Source: Desulfobacterales bacterium (GTDB taxonomy: Bacteria > Desulfobacterota > Desulfobacteria > Desulfobacterales > UBA11574). Taken from it: a stretch of DNA of 7,902 nucleotides. Below the pieces are notes generated by a model that did not search any database, was not told where the DNA came from, and saw nothing but the letters and a program-made list of their open reading frames with translations. Below, in pieces: positions 1 through 5,581 of the stretch (its first letter is position 1; each line of letters begins with the position of its first letter). The position numbers and the translations under genes were made by a program. Where the stretch lies: contig JAUVTO010000078.1 in NCBI GenBank assembly GCA_030601485.1, positions 1 through 7,902 on the forward strand, given 5' to 3'.

Positions 1-57
1 CATTGTGTATACGCTCAATTAAGGCATAAGCAAATCTTGTATATCCTGTTGATCTTG

Positions 58-786
58 TCAAATTTCACCGAAAAGTGTATCCTTTATCCATTGAAAGCCC
101 AGCTTTAATAGTTCAACATCGTCATTCTTTACCGCATCTAACGTATCGGAGTCCATGTTCCGGTCATCTAAGATTCTCTGGTCAAATATATGGGATCTGA
201 AATTATCCAGATCATAACATGCCATGTGAAACATGAGCCTATACTTGATATCCAGCGGACCGGGAATCAGGCGATTTTTGAGGCTGATAATTTCCATCAT
301 CAGATCGTTCATCTGATTATAGACAAAAATTTCCTGATCCTCTATCCATTCCCGGACGGTCCAGGTGCGCCCGTGTTTAAATCCCAAACAATGCGGCTCT
401 TTTAAAAGAAAATACTGCTCGGCTATTGTGCCGGTTTCTCTGGATCGTGATGCCATACGAACAAGCGGGTAAGTCCGGCACGATGACGGGCGATCTTCAT
501 ATACGCTACATCCGGAATGGTCCACAAACGGGCATTTTAATTCGCTAAAACGATCCGCCTTGAAGGGGATGATCGGAAGCCCGGTTTCAGGGCCTGTATG
601 CTGAGAAGTATACCGCTCAAGGAAAAGATTCGACGGTAAACCGAGTCGGTTTTTCATGCGCAATATATCGTAAGGAAAGAGAAACTGGTTAAGATCCCGG
701 CAGCATTCATTGAAACAGGGCACCTTTTTTGAACATGAAAATTTAAACTTATCATTTAACGAAAGGGGCGTCATATTGTTTTCCAT
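58..786 (-). CDS. YkgJ-family cysteine-cluster protein (putative zinc/iron-binding)
   Basis: This is a 242-residue soluble protein with no signal peptide or membrane segment. Its N-terminal half has the cysteine pattern of the YkgJ / UPF0153 family: C18, C24 and the pair C28-C29, then a CPF...C...RPxxCRxYP block (C85, C93, C103), and a further C133. The family is thought to bind zinc or an iron-sulfur cluster, but its biochemical role is generally unknown. Residues from about 140 to 242 are charged, look helical, and match nothing I recognise. The ATG at 786 is favoured because a GGAGA (798-794 on the minus strand) lies 7 nt upstream; M5 is a weaker alternative start. The gene is divergent from aprB, so it is not in that operon but could share regulation through the 623-nt gap. 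A role in metal or cluster supply for the Fe-S-rich neighbours is only a guess. Family assignment is fairly sure; function is unknown. Confidence 0.85.
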   Translation of the reverse strand: MENNMTPLSLNDKFKFSCSKKVPCFNECCRDLNQFLFPYDILRMKNRLGLPSNLFLERYTSQHTGPETGLPIIPFKADRFSELKCPFVDHSGCSVYEDRPSSCRTYPLVRMASRSRETGTIAEQYFLLKEPHCLGFKHGRTWTVREWIEDQEIFVYNQMNDLMMEIISLKNRLIPGPLDIKYRLMFHMACYDLDNFRSHIFDQRILDDRNMDSDTLDAVKNDDVELLKLGFQWIKDTLFGEI

Positions 787-825
787 AAAAGTTTCTCCAT
801 TTTGCGTTACACTGAAAAATTACCC

Positions 826-849
826 GCAACCAGTATCCAGCAACCAGTA
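826..849. repeat. Short tandem-like direct repeat, GCAACCAGTA twice
   Basis: The 10-mer GCAACCAGTA occurs at 826-835 and 840-849, a 14-nt period, with TCCA between the copies. It is followed by TAACAAATGACCAAT (848-862), which resembles TAACTAATGACAAAT at 4152-4166 upstream of qmoA (13 of 15 identical). This looks like low-complexity intergenic sequence rather than a binding site. No function can be read from it. Confidence 0.5.
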
Positions 850-1120
850 ACAAATGACCAATCGAGTAACATATGTCAACAAAAAATGAACATCCTGGAG
901 AAAAGCCATAGTGTATCGAAAGTCGGTCACCATGGTACATACATATCTCGAAGGATGCCTAAATACTGTACGGGATTCATATCCTGAATGGTTTATGCAA
1001 CATGAATGGCATTAAGCACAATATATAGTGTATATTTAAGTGGTTAAAACTATATGTATGATCAGGTCAAAATGGAATTATAATGTTTAGAAATTTATAG
1101 ATTAGTTTTTCCAAAAGTTC

Positions 1121-1149
1121 TTGACAAGGATAATGTTAATTGTTATTTA
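1121..1149 (+). promoter_or_regulatory. Putative sigma70-like promoter for aprBA
   Basis: A perfect -35 box TTGACA (1121-1126) is followed after 17 nt by TATTTA (1144-1149). The latter is a weak -10, but it is preceded by TG at 1141-1142, giving an extended -10 arrangement. If used, transcription would start near 1156 and leave an aprB leader of roughly 250 nt. Highly expressed apr genes would be expected to have a strong promoter, so the poor -10 hexamer is a reason for caution. No better pair was found in the 300 nt before aprB. Confidence 0.4.
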
Positions 1150-1189
1150 ATCTTTTCGATTTCTATTCCCACACTATCTTATTGATTTT

Positions 1190-1206
1190 ATAGAAAAATT
1201 TTCTAT
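1190..1206. promoter_or_regulatory. 17-bp palindrome in the aprB leader, candidate operator
   Basis: ATAGAAAA and TTTTCTAT form perfect 8-bp arms around a single central A (1198). It lies about 40 nt downstream of the putative -10 box. With one central base it would make a poor RNA hairpin, so a dimeric DNA-binding protein is the likelier reading. It matches no regulator motif I can name; it is not the HcpR/CRP-type or Rex consensus. Confidence 0.4.
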
Positions 1207-1226
1207 TTGATCATTCCGAATTTTTA

Positions 1227-1244
1227 ATCACGCCCGTGCGTGAT
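1227..1244. promoter_or_regulatory. GC-rich inverted repeat in the aprB leader
   Basis: ATCACGC (1227-1233) and GCGTGAT (1238-1244) are perfect 7-bp arms around the loop CCGT, inside otherwise AT-rich sequence. An overlapping 8-bp palindrome ATCCGGAT sits at 1243-1250. In RNA this would be a compact stable hairpin; in DNA it could be an operator. There is no T-tract after it, so it is not an intrinsic terminator. Confidence 0.4.
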
Positions 1245-1396
1245 CCGGATAAAAACAGAACGTTTCTTTATGATTATTTAAAACAAATGATAGCCTTTTT
1301 AGGCCAAAATTACGAAGGGAGGTGCAAAGAGCTTAGAAATTGTACCGGAGATTGTTGGAAAAGGATAACATATTGAACAGTTACCAAAAAAAAATC

Positions 1397-1402
1397 AGGA
1401 GG
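1397..1402 (+). promoter_or_regulatory. aprB ribosome binding site
   Basis: AGGAGG is a full Shine-Dalgarno match ending 7 nt before the aprB ATG at 1410, which fixes that start. A second strong match, AGGGAGG at 1316-1322, lies upstream with no suitable start codon at normal spacing. Confidence 0.85.
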
Positions 1403-1409
1403 TAAGTAA

Positions 1410-1844
1410 ATGCCAAGTTTTGTAATTGATGAAAAATGCGATGGCTGCAAAGGCGGGGATAAGACCGCTTGCATGTACATTTGCCCAAACGACCTGATGG
1501 TTCTGGAGCCCAATTTAATGAAGGCTTACAATCAAGAACCGGATCAGTGCTGGGAATGTTTCTCATGCGTAAAGATCTGCCCCACACAAGCGATTGAGGT
1601 CAGAGGTTATGCCGATTTTGTGCCGCTGGGAAGCAGCATTGTGCCGATGCTGGGAACCGAGGATATTATGTGGACCTGTAAATTCAGGAATGGTACCATC
1701 AAGCGCTTTAAGTTCCCCATCCGGACAACCCCGGAAGGTGCTGCCAATGCTTACTTGGATCTGGTAGGCAAGGACCTTGACAGTGAATTGCTTTCCACCG
1801 AAGAAGCAGACGGCTACCAGTTGCCGACACCGGAAACCGTCTAA
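1410..1844 (+). CDS. aprB: Adenylylsulfate (APS) reductase, beta subunit
   Basis: This is the 144-residue iron-sulfur subunit of cytoplasmic dissimilatory APS reductase. It relays electrons to the FAD of AprA for reduction of APS to AMP and sulfite. Eight cysteines provide two [4Fe-4S] clusters: C10, C13, C21 and C25P in the first set, C47, C50, C53 and C57P in the second. The 7-residue insertion between the second and third cysteines of the first set (CDGCKGGDKTAC) is typical of AprB. W48, just after C47, matches the tryptophan known in the Archaeoglobus structure to bridge the cluster and FAD. After about residue 60 comes the beta-rich section and the C-terminal tail that wraps AprA in known structures. 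Length is normal for the family. It precedes aprA by 68 nt, in the usual order. Confidence 0.97.
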   Translation: MPSFVIDEKCDGCKGGDKTACMYICPNDLMVLEPNLMKAYNQEPDQCWECFSCVKICPTQAIEVRGYADFVPLGSSIVPMLGTEDIMWTCKFRNGTIKRFKFPIRTTPEGAANAYLDLVGKDLDSELLSTEEADGYQLPTPETV

Positions 1845-1872
1845 CAGACTATGATTTGTGAAATCGAGTAAA

Positions 1873-1884
1873 ATGATTAATCAT
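1873..1884. repeat. 12-bp perfect palindrome in the aprB-aprA gap
   Basis: ATGATTAATCAT is a perfect palindrome in the short AT-rich spacer between aprB and aprA. As RNA it could only form a weak stem. The gap has no terminator, and aprA has its own strong ribosome binding site AAGGAGG at 1899-1905. A role in mRNA processing or protein binding is possible but unsupported. Confidence 0.3.
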
Positions 1885-1912
1885 AATTATATTTATTTAA
1901 GGAGGATGTAAT

Positions 1913-3886
1913 ATGGCATTACCAAATAAACCTTTAGGAGAACTCAAAGCTGTCAAGGATCCTGAAGTTGAAGAGCGTGAAGTTGACATCCTGATTGTGG
2001 GCGGCGGAATGGCTGCCTGCGGGACTGCTTTTGAGATCAAGAAATGGGCGCCTGACAAGAAAATTTTGCTGGTGGACAAGGCTGCTCTTGAGCGAAGCGG
2101 CGCTGTTGCCCAGGGTCTTTCAGCAATCAACACCTATCTCGGCGAGAACACAGCGGAGGACTATGTCCGCATGGTCCGCAACGACCTGATGGGCATTGTT
2201 CGTGAAGACCTTATATATGACCTTGGCTATCATATTGATGATTCTGTACACCTGTTTGAGGAATGGGGTCTTCCCATCTGGAAAATGTCAGACGACGGGA
2301 AAAAACTTGACGGTAAAAAGGGCCTGAAGGTGGGCACCTTAAAGTCCGGTGCAAAACCTGTGCGTACCGGTAAATGGCAGCTCATGATCAACGGCGAGTC
2401 TTACAAAAGGATCGTGGCCGAAGCTGCCAAGCTGGCTATTGGAGATGAAAATATCCTTGAGCGTGTCTTTATCGTTAAGCTGCTTCTGGATGCAAACGAA
2501 GAAAACCGGATCGCCGGCGCGGTCGGTTTTTCGGTCCGTGAGAACAAAGTTTATATCATAAAATGCAATACCATGATGGTGGCATGCGGCGGCGCAGTTA
2601 ACATTTATCAGCCCCGAAGTGTGGGTGAAGGTAAAGGCCGTGCCTGGTATCCCATATGGAACGCGGGTTCCACCTATACCATGTGCATGGAAATCGGCGC
2701 TGAGCTTTCCATGATGGAAAACCGTTTCACCCCGTCACGTTATAAAGACGGTTATGGTCCTGTTGGCGCCTGGTTCCTTTTGTTCAAGGCCAAAACACTC
2801 AACGGTCTGGGCGAAGGTTATGTGGGCAGTGATATTGCCAAGGCGGAGCTCGAGAAGTATGCGCCTTATGGAACAGCCGCTATTACACCAACCTGTCTCC
2901 GTAACCACCTGATGCTCGTTGAGATGAAAGAAGGGCGTGGCCCGATTATGATGGATACAATTACCGCTCTGAAAGAATTGAGTGCAACGGTCAGCAAAAA
3001 AGAACTCAAGGCTCTTGAATCAGAGGCATGGGAGAACTTTCTCGATATGACCTGTGGACAGGCCAACCTGTGGTGCGGAACCAATACCGAGCCGGACAAG
3101 AAAAACTCCGAGATTATGCCCACCGAGCCGTATCTGCTGGGGTCACATTCCGGCTGCTGCGGTCTGTGGTGCTCCGGACCCGATTTTGACTGGGTGCCCG
3201 AAGCATACAAGATCCGCTACAAAGATAAGGTTTACAACCGTATGACCACGGTTAACGGTCTGTTTACATCCGGCGACGGTGTGGGATGTTCCGGCCATAA
3301 GTTCTCGTCAGGGTCACATGCCGAAGGACGGATGTGTGCCAAGTCCATGGCCAGATTCGTGCGTGACAATGCAGACTTTACACCGGCCATTAGCCAGTCC
3401 AATGATGAGCTGGTGGATATTGTCTACAAACCGGTAAGACTGTTTTTTGAACATTGTGATTATACCACTGACATCGACATCAACCCCAATTATCTCAAAC
3501 CTGATGGGATGACTTATCGTCTGATGAAGGCAACCCACGAGTATGGCGCGGGTACGGCAACCTTTTATCAGACCAATAACGCAATGCTTGAAATGATAAT
3601 GGAAAAGCTCGAGATGATGCGCGAAGACTGCGAGAAGCTGGCTGCCGGTGACGTCCACGAGCTGATGCGCTGCTGGGAAATCTTCCACCGTATCTGGACG
3701 GTGGAATCTCACCTGCGTCACATCCAGTTCCGAAAAGAGACTCGCTATCCGGGATTCTATTACCAGACCGACTATCCGGGTCAGGATGATGAAAACTGGT
3801 TCTGCTTTACCAACTCCAAGTATGACCCCAAAGCCGAAACCTGGGATATCTTCAAGAAAGACTATATCAAGATCATCCCTGATTAA
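1913..3886 (+). CDS. aprA: Adenylylsulfate (APS) reductase, alpha subunit
   Basis: This 657-residue flavoprotein is the catalytic subunit of dissimilatory APS reductase and belongs to the fumarate reductase / succinate dehydrogenase flavoprotein superfamily. It binds FAD through an N-terminal Rossmann motif (DILIVGGGMAACG, residues 25-37). APS attacks or leaves the flavin as an FAD-sulfite adduct. The block NRFTPSRYKDGYGPVGAW (about 270-287) and the GSHSGCCGLWCSGP block around H412 are AprA signatures. R271 and H412 are probably the arginine and histidine at the active site of the Archaeoglobus enzyme (R265 and H398 there), judged by motif and not by alignment. The C-terminal helical region ends in an aromatic-rich tail near residues 620-640. 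Length is normal for bacterial AprA. The start at 1913 has AAGGAGG 7 nt upstream. Nothing suggests the oxidative (sulfur-oxidiser) type, since qmoAB follow. Confidence 0.98.
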   Translation: MALPNKPLGELKAVKDPEVEEREVDILIVGGGMAACGTAFEIKKWAPDKKILLVDKAALERSGAVAQGLSAINTYLGENTAEDYVRMVRNDLMGIVREDLIYDLGYHIDDSVHLFEEWGLPIWKMSDDGKKLDGKKGLKVGTLKSGAKPVRTGKWQLMINGESYKRIVAEAAKLAIGDENILERVFIVKLLLDANEENRIAGAVGFSVRENKVYIIKCNTMMVACGGAVNIYQPRSVGEGKGRAWYPIWNAGSTYTMCMEIGAELSMMENRFTPSRYKDGYGPVGAWFLLFKAKTLNGLGEGYVGSDIAKAELEKYAPYGTAAITPTCLRNHLMLVEMKEGRGPIMMDTITALKELSATVSKKELKALESEAWENFLDMTCGQANLWCGTNTEPDKKNSEIMPTEPYLLGSHSGCCGLWCSGPDFDWVPEAYKIRYKDKVYNRMTTVNGLFTSGDGVGCSGHKFSSGSHAEGRMCAKSMARFVRDNADFTPAISQSNDELVDIVYKPVRLFFEHCDYTTDIDINPNYLKPDGMTYRLMKATHEYGAGTATFYQTNNAMLEMIMEKLEMMREDCEKLAAGDVHELMRCWEIFHRIWTVESHLRHIQFRKETRYPGFYYQTDYPGQDDENWFCFTNSKYDPKAETWDIFKKDYIKIIPD

Positions 3887-3917
3887 TTATGGACATGCGA
3901 TAGCATAATAGAACATT

Positions 3918-3951
3918 CCTCCAGGTGTCTTAATGACGCCTGGAGGTTTTT
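3918..3951 (+). terminator. Intrinsic terminator after aprA
   Basis: CCTCCAGGTGTC (3918-3929) pairs with GACGCCTGGAGG (3935-3946) as a 12-bp stem with one G-T pair, closing a TTAAT loop. Five T residues follow, then ATT. It starts 31 nt after the aprA stop codon. This is a textbook Rho-independent terminator and suggests that most aprBA transcripts end here rather than continuing into qmoA. Confidence 0.9.
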
Positions 3952-3956
3952 ATTAA

Positions 3957-4026
3957 TTTGATATCGTTTTTTTTAAACCCCTGAACTTCAGAACTCCTGA
4001 CACGCAGGAATTTGAGTGATATCAAA
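3957..4026. repeat. Nested inverted repeats just after the aprA terminator
   Basis: TTTGATATC (3957-3965) and GATATCAAA (4018-4026) are perfect 9-bp arms 52 nt apart. Between them are CTGAA/TTCAG (3981-3985 and 3987-3991) and TCCTG/CAGGA (3995-3999 and 4005-4009). On paper this folds as a branched structure, although the first inner stem has only a one-base loop and is weak. No known RNA family is recognised. Confidence 0.35.
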
Positions 4027-4088
4027 AGATTTTTCGTAGTATTAAACTTGGAGCAATGGAGTGCTGAAAATTCCATAGAAATTAAATA

Positions 4089-4144
4089 GTCATTAAGTGG
4101 AAATTCGATTGTAATGACGACCTGAATTCAGCGAAGCGAATTTC
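4089..4144. repeat. Two overlapping inverted repeats upstream of qmoA
   Basis: GTCATTA (4089-4095) pairs with TAATGAC (4112-4118), and GAAATTCG (4100-4107) pairs with CGAATTTC (4137-4144). One arm of each lies inside the span of the other, so the two stems interlock as a pseudoknot topology or act as alternatives. A 10-bp palindrome CTGAATTCAG (4122-4131) sits within the second loop. Arms of 7 and 8 bp can occur by chance in AT-rich DNA. Confidence 0.35.
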
Positions 4145-4282
4145 AAGCAAATAACTAATGACAAATGAAAAATGCCCACCACCCCATCACTCCATCTTGA
4201 AATTATCACTCAATAATCCAAACAATATTCGGAATTCTATGCAGTCTCGATTGAGGTCAGGATCTCTGAATTCATATTGCAC

Positions 4283-4288
4283 GGAGGG
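4283..4288 (+). promoter_or_regulatory. qmoA ribosome binding site
   Basis: GGAGGG lies 5 nt before the ATG at 4294 and sets the qmoA start. No other in-frame ATG nearby has comparable support. Confidence 0.8.
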
Positions 4289-4293
4289 ATAGC

Positions 4294-5571
4294 ATGACAG
4301 AAAACAAAGCAGGCCCTGCTAATGGAAGTATTCTGGTTGTTGGAGGAGGGATCAGCGGGCTGACCACAACCCTCGAAGCTGCCGAAGTGGGTTACGAGGT
4401 GTTTTTGGTCGAAAAAAATCCTTACCTGGGCGGAAGAGTGGCACAGCTAAATCAATATTTCCCCAAGCTATGCCCTCCAAGCTGTGGACTGGAAATTAAT
4501 TTCAGGAGAATTAAGGATAACCCTAACATAAAGGTTTTTACACTGGCAGAAGTTGAGAAGGTCGATGGAACACCCGGCAACTATGATGTTACGATAAAGT
4601 TGAACCCAAGATATGTTAACGAAAACTGTACCTGCTGTGGTGACTGTGAGGCGGTCTGCGAAACCGAAATTTCGAGTGATTTTAATTTTGGAATGAATAA
4701 AATCAAGGGGGTTTATCTGCCCTTTGAAATGGCTTTTCCGGCCCGTTATGTGATTTCCCCTCAGATTATCGGTACCGAGGATGGCAAGCGGTGTAAGGAA
4801 GCCTGTAAATATGACGCCGTGGACCTTGACATGGAAGCCAAAACCATGAACCTGAAGGTGGGAGCCATTGTTTGGGCCACCGGCTGGGAGCCTTATGATG
4901 CCACCAAGATAGATAATCTCGGTTTCGGCCAATATCCGAACGTTATTACCAACATGATGATGGAAAGGCTTGCATCTCCCAACGGGCCCACCAAAGGAAA
5001 AATTACCCGGCCGTCGGATAACAAGGAACCCGAAACTATCGGCTTTGTTCAATGCGCCGGCTCAAGGGACGAAAATCATCTTCCTTATTGTTCTTATATT
5101 TGCTGCATGGCATCTCTGAAACAGGCCACCTACATCCGGGAACAGTACCCTGACGCCAAGATATATATCTTTTATATCGACGTAAGGGCGCCCGGCCAGC
5201 GCTATGAGAAGTTTTACCAGCAGATCAAAGAAGATGAAAATGTCTTTTTAATCAAAGGTAAGGTCGCTGAAGTGAACGAAGACCCGGGAACAGGCAATAT
5301 CACCGTGGTTGCAGAAAATGCCGTAACCGGTGAAAAAATAAAGCAAACTGTCGAAATGGCTGTCCTTGCCACCGGGATGCAACCCACAACTGCAACCGTC
5401 AAACTGCCGGCTGATCTGAAATATAATGAAGACGGCTTTATTATCAATGATTTTGAAAAAGGCGGTATGTTTGCAGCAGGATGCGCCAATAAGCCGGCGG
5501 ATGTGGTTTCGTCAAACCAGAATGCTACCGGTATGGCCCTTAAAGCGATTCAAACCCTGGTGAAGAGGTAG
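4294..5571 (+). CDS. qmoA: Quinone-interacting membrane-bound oxidoreductase subunit A, HdrA-like
   Basis: This is a 425-residue soluble flavoprotein related to HdrA of heterodisulfide reductase. In the Qmo complex it works on the cytoplasmic side with QmoB and membrane-bound QmoC to pass electrons from menaquinol toward AprBA. An FAD-binding GGGISG motif spans residues 17-22, with the acidic E40 ending the second strand, followed by NPYLGGRVAQL. The HdrA-type CPPSC (C60, C64) follows. C112, C115, C118 and C122 have [4Fe-4S] spacing, with an extra C114; C167 and C171 come next. The HdrA signature FVQCAGSRD and CSYICC is intact (C254, C266, C270, C271). A C-terminal FAD segment (about 390-404) includes GGMFAAGCANKP. 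Length fits known QmoA proteins. qmoB follows after 10 nt, so the two are surely co-transcribed. Confidence 0.95.
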   Translation: MTENKAGPANGSILVVGGGISGLTTTLEAAEVGYEVFLVEKNPYLGGRVAQLNQYFPKLCPPSCGLEINFRRIKDNPNIKVFTLAEVEKVDGTPGNYDVTIKLNPRYVNENCTCCGDCEAVCETEISSDFNFGMNKIKGVYLPFEMAFPARYVISPQIIGTEDGKRCKEACKYDAVDLDMEAKTMNLKVGAIVWATGWEPYDATKIDNLGFGQYPNVITNMMMERLASPNGPTKGKITRPSDNKEPETIGFVQCAGSRDENHLPYCSYICCMASLKQATYIREQYPDAKIYIFYIDVRAPGQRYEKFYQQIKEDENVFLIKGKVAEVNEDPGTGNITVVAENAVTGEKIKQTVEMAVLATGMQPTTATVKLPADLKYNEDGFIINDFEKGGMFAAGCANKPADVVSSNQNATGMALKAIQTLVKR

Positions 5572-5576
5572 GAGGT
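5569..5576 (+). promoter_or_regulatory. qmoB ribosome binding site overlapping the qmoA stop
   Basis: TAGGAGGT contains the qmoA TAG stop and a full Shine-Dalgarno match, 5 nt before the qmoB ATG at 5582. Such an overlap suggests translational coupling of the two HdrA-like subunits. Confidence 0.8.
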
Positions 5577-5581
5577 TATCC

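Larger units (their letters stand above)
787..1409. other. Divergent intergenic region between the YkgJ-type gene and aprB
   Basis: These 623 nt are AT-rich and hold no credible gene. Short open frames here have no good ribosome binding site and no recognisable product. The left part (about 826-870) contains short direct repeats. The right part (about 1020-1400) contains the putative aprB promoter, a 17-bp palindrome, a GC-rich hairpin and two Shine-Dalgarno-like sequences. I saw no tRNA, no known riboswitch and no CRISPR repeats. A TTGACA on the minus strand (879-874) could be a -35 box for the YkgJ-type gene, but no good -10 lies at the right distance. Confidence 0.7.
3952..4293. other. Non-coding, structure-rich region upstream of qmoA
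   Basis: No gene is visible in these 342 nt. The first part (3957-4026) has an outer inverted repeat enclosing two small hairpins. The second part (4056-4195) has ATGGAGTG and CACTCCAT at its ends and two mutually overlapping inverted repeats inside. The octamer TGAATTCA appears twice (4123-4130 and 4267-4274). A promoter for qmoA would be expected here because of the terminator upstream, but I found no convincing -35/-10 pair. The stretch around 4150-4195 reads like low-complexity intergenic repeat sequence. Confidence 0.6.

Noticed and set aside
1..57. Another gene or terminator after the YkgJ-type gene
   Set aside because: The 57 nt are too short to judge; no hairpin with a T-tract and no credible start of a following frame is visible.
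802..987. Small 61-codon plus-strand frame
   Set aside because: It has no good ribosome binding site, runs through direct repeats, and its translation has no recognisable character.
1020..1036. AT-rich inverted repeat AATATA/TATATT
   Set aside because: Such arms are expected by chance in sequence this AT-rich, and nothing nearby supports a function.
1121..1152. Possible Rex site around ATGTTAATTGTTATTTAATC
   Set aside because: One half resembles the Rex-type TGTTAA half-site, but the second half does not mirror it and the spacing is wrong.
1227..1244. HcpR or CRP/FNR-type site at the ATCACGC/GCGTGAT repeat
   Set aside because: The half-sites are in the opposite order to the TGTGA-N6-TCACA arrangement, so this is not that motif.
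1906..1911. ATGTAA start-stop pair just before aprA
   Set aside because: It falls within the ribosome binding site spacing of the aprA ATG at 1913 and is most likely incidental.
4197..4225. TTGAAA as a -35 box for a qmoA promoter
   Set aside because: The sequence 17 nt downstream (AAACAA) is not a believable -10, and neighbouring spacings are no better.
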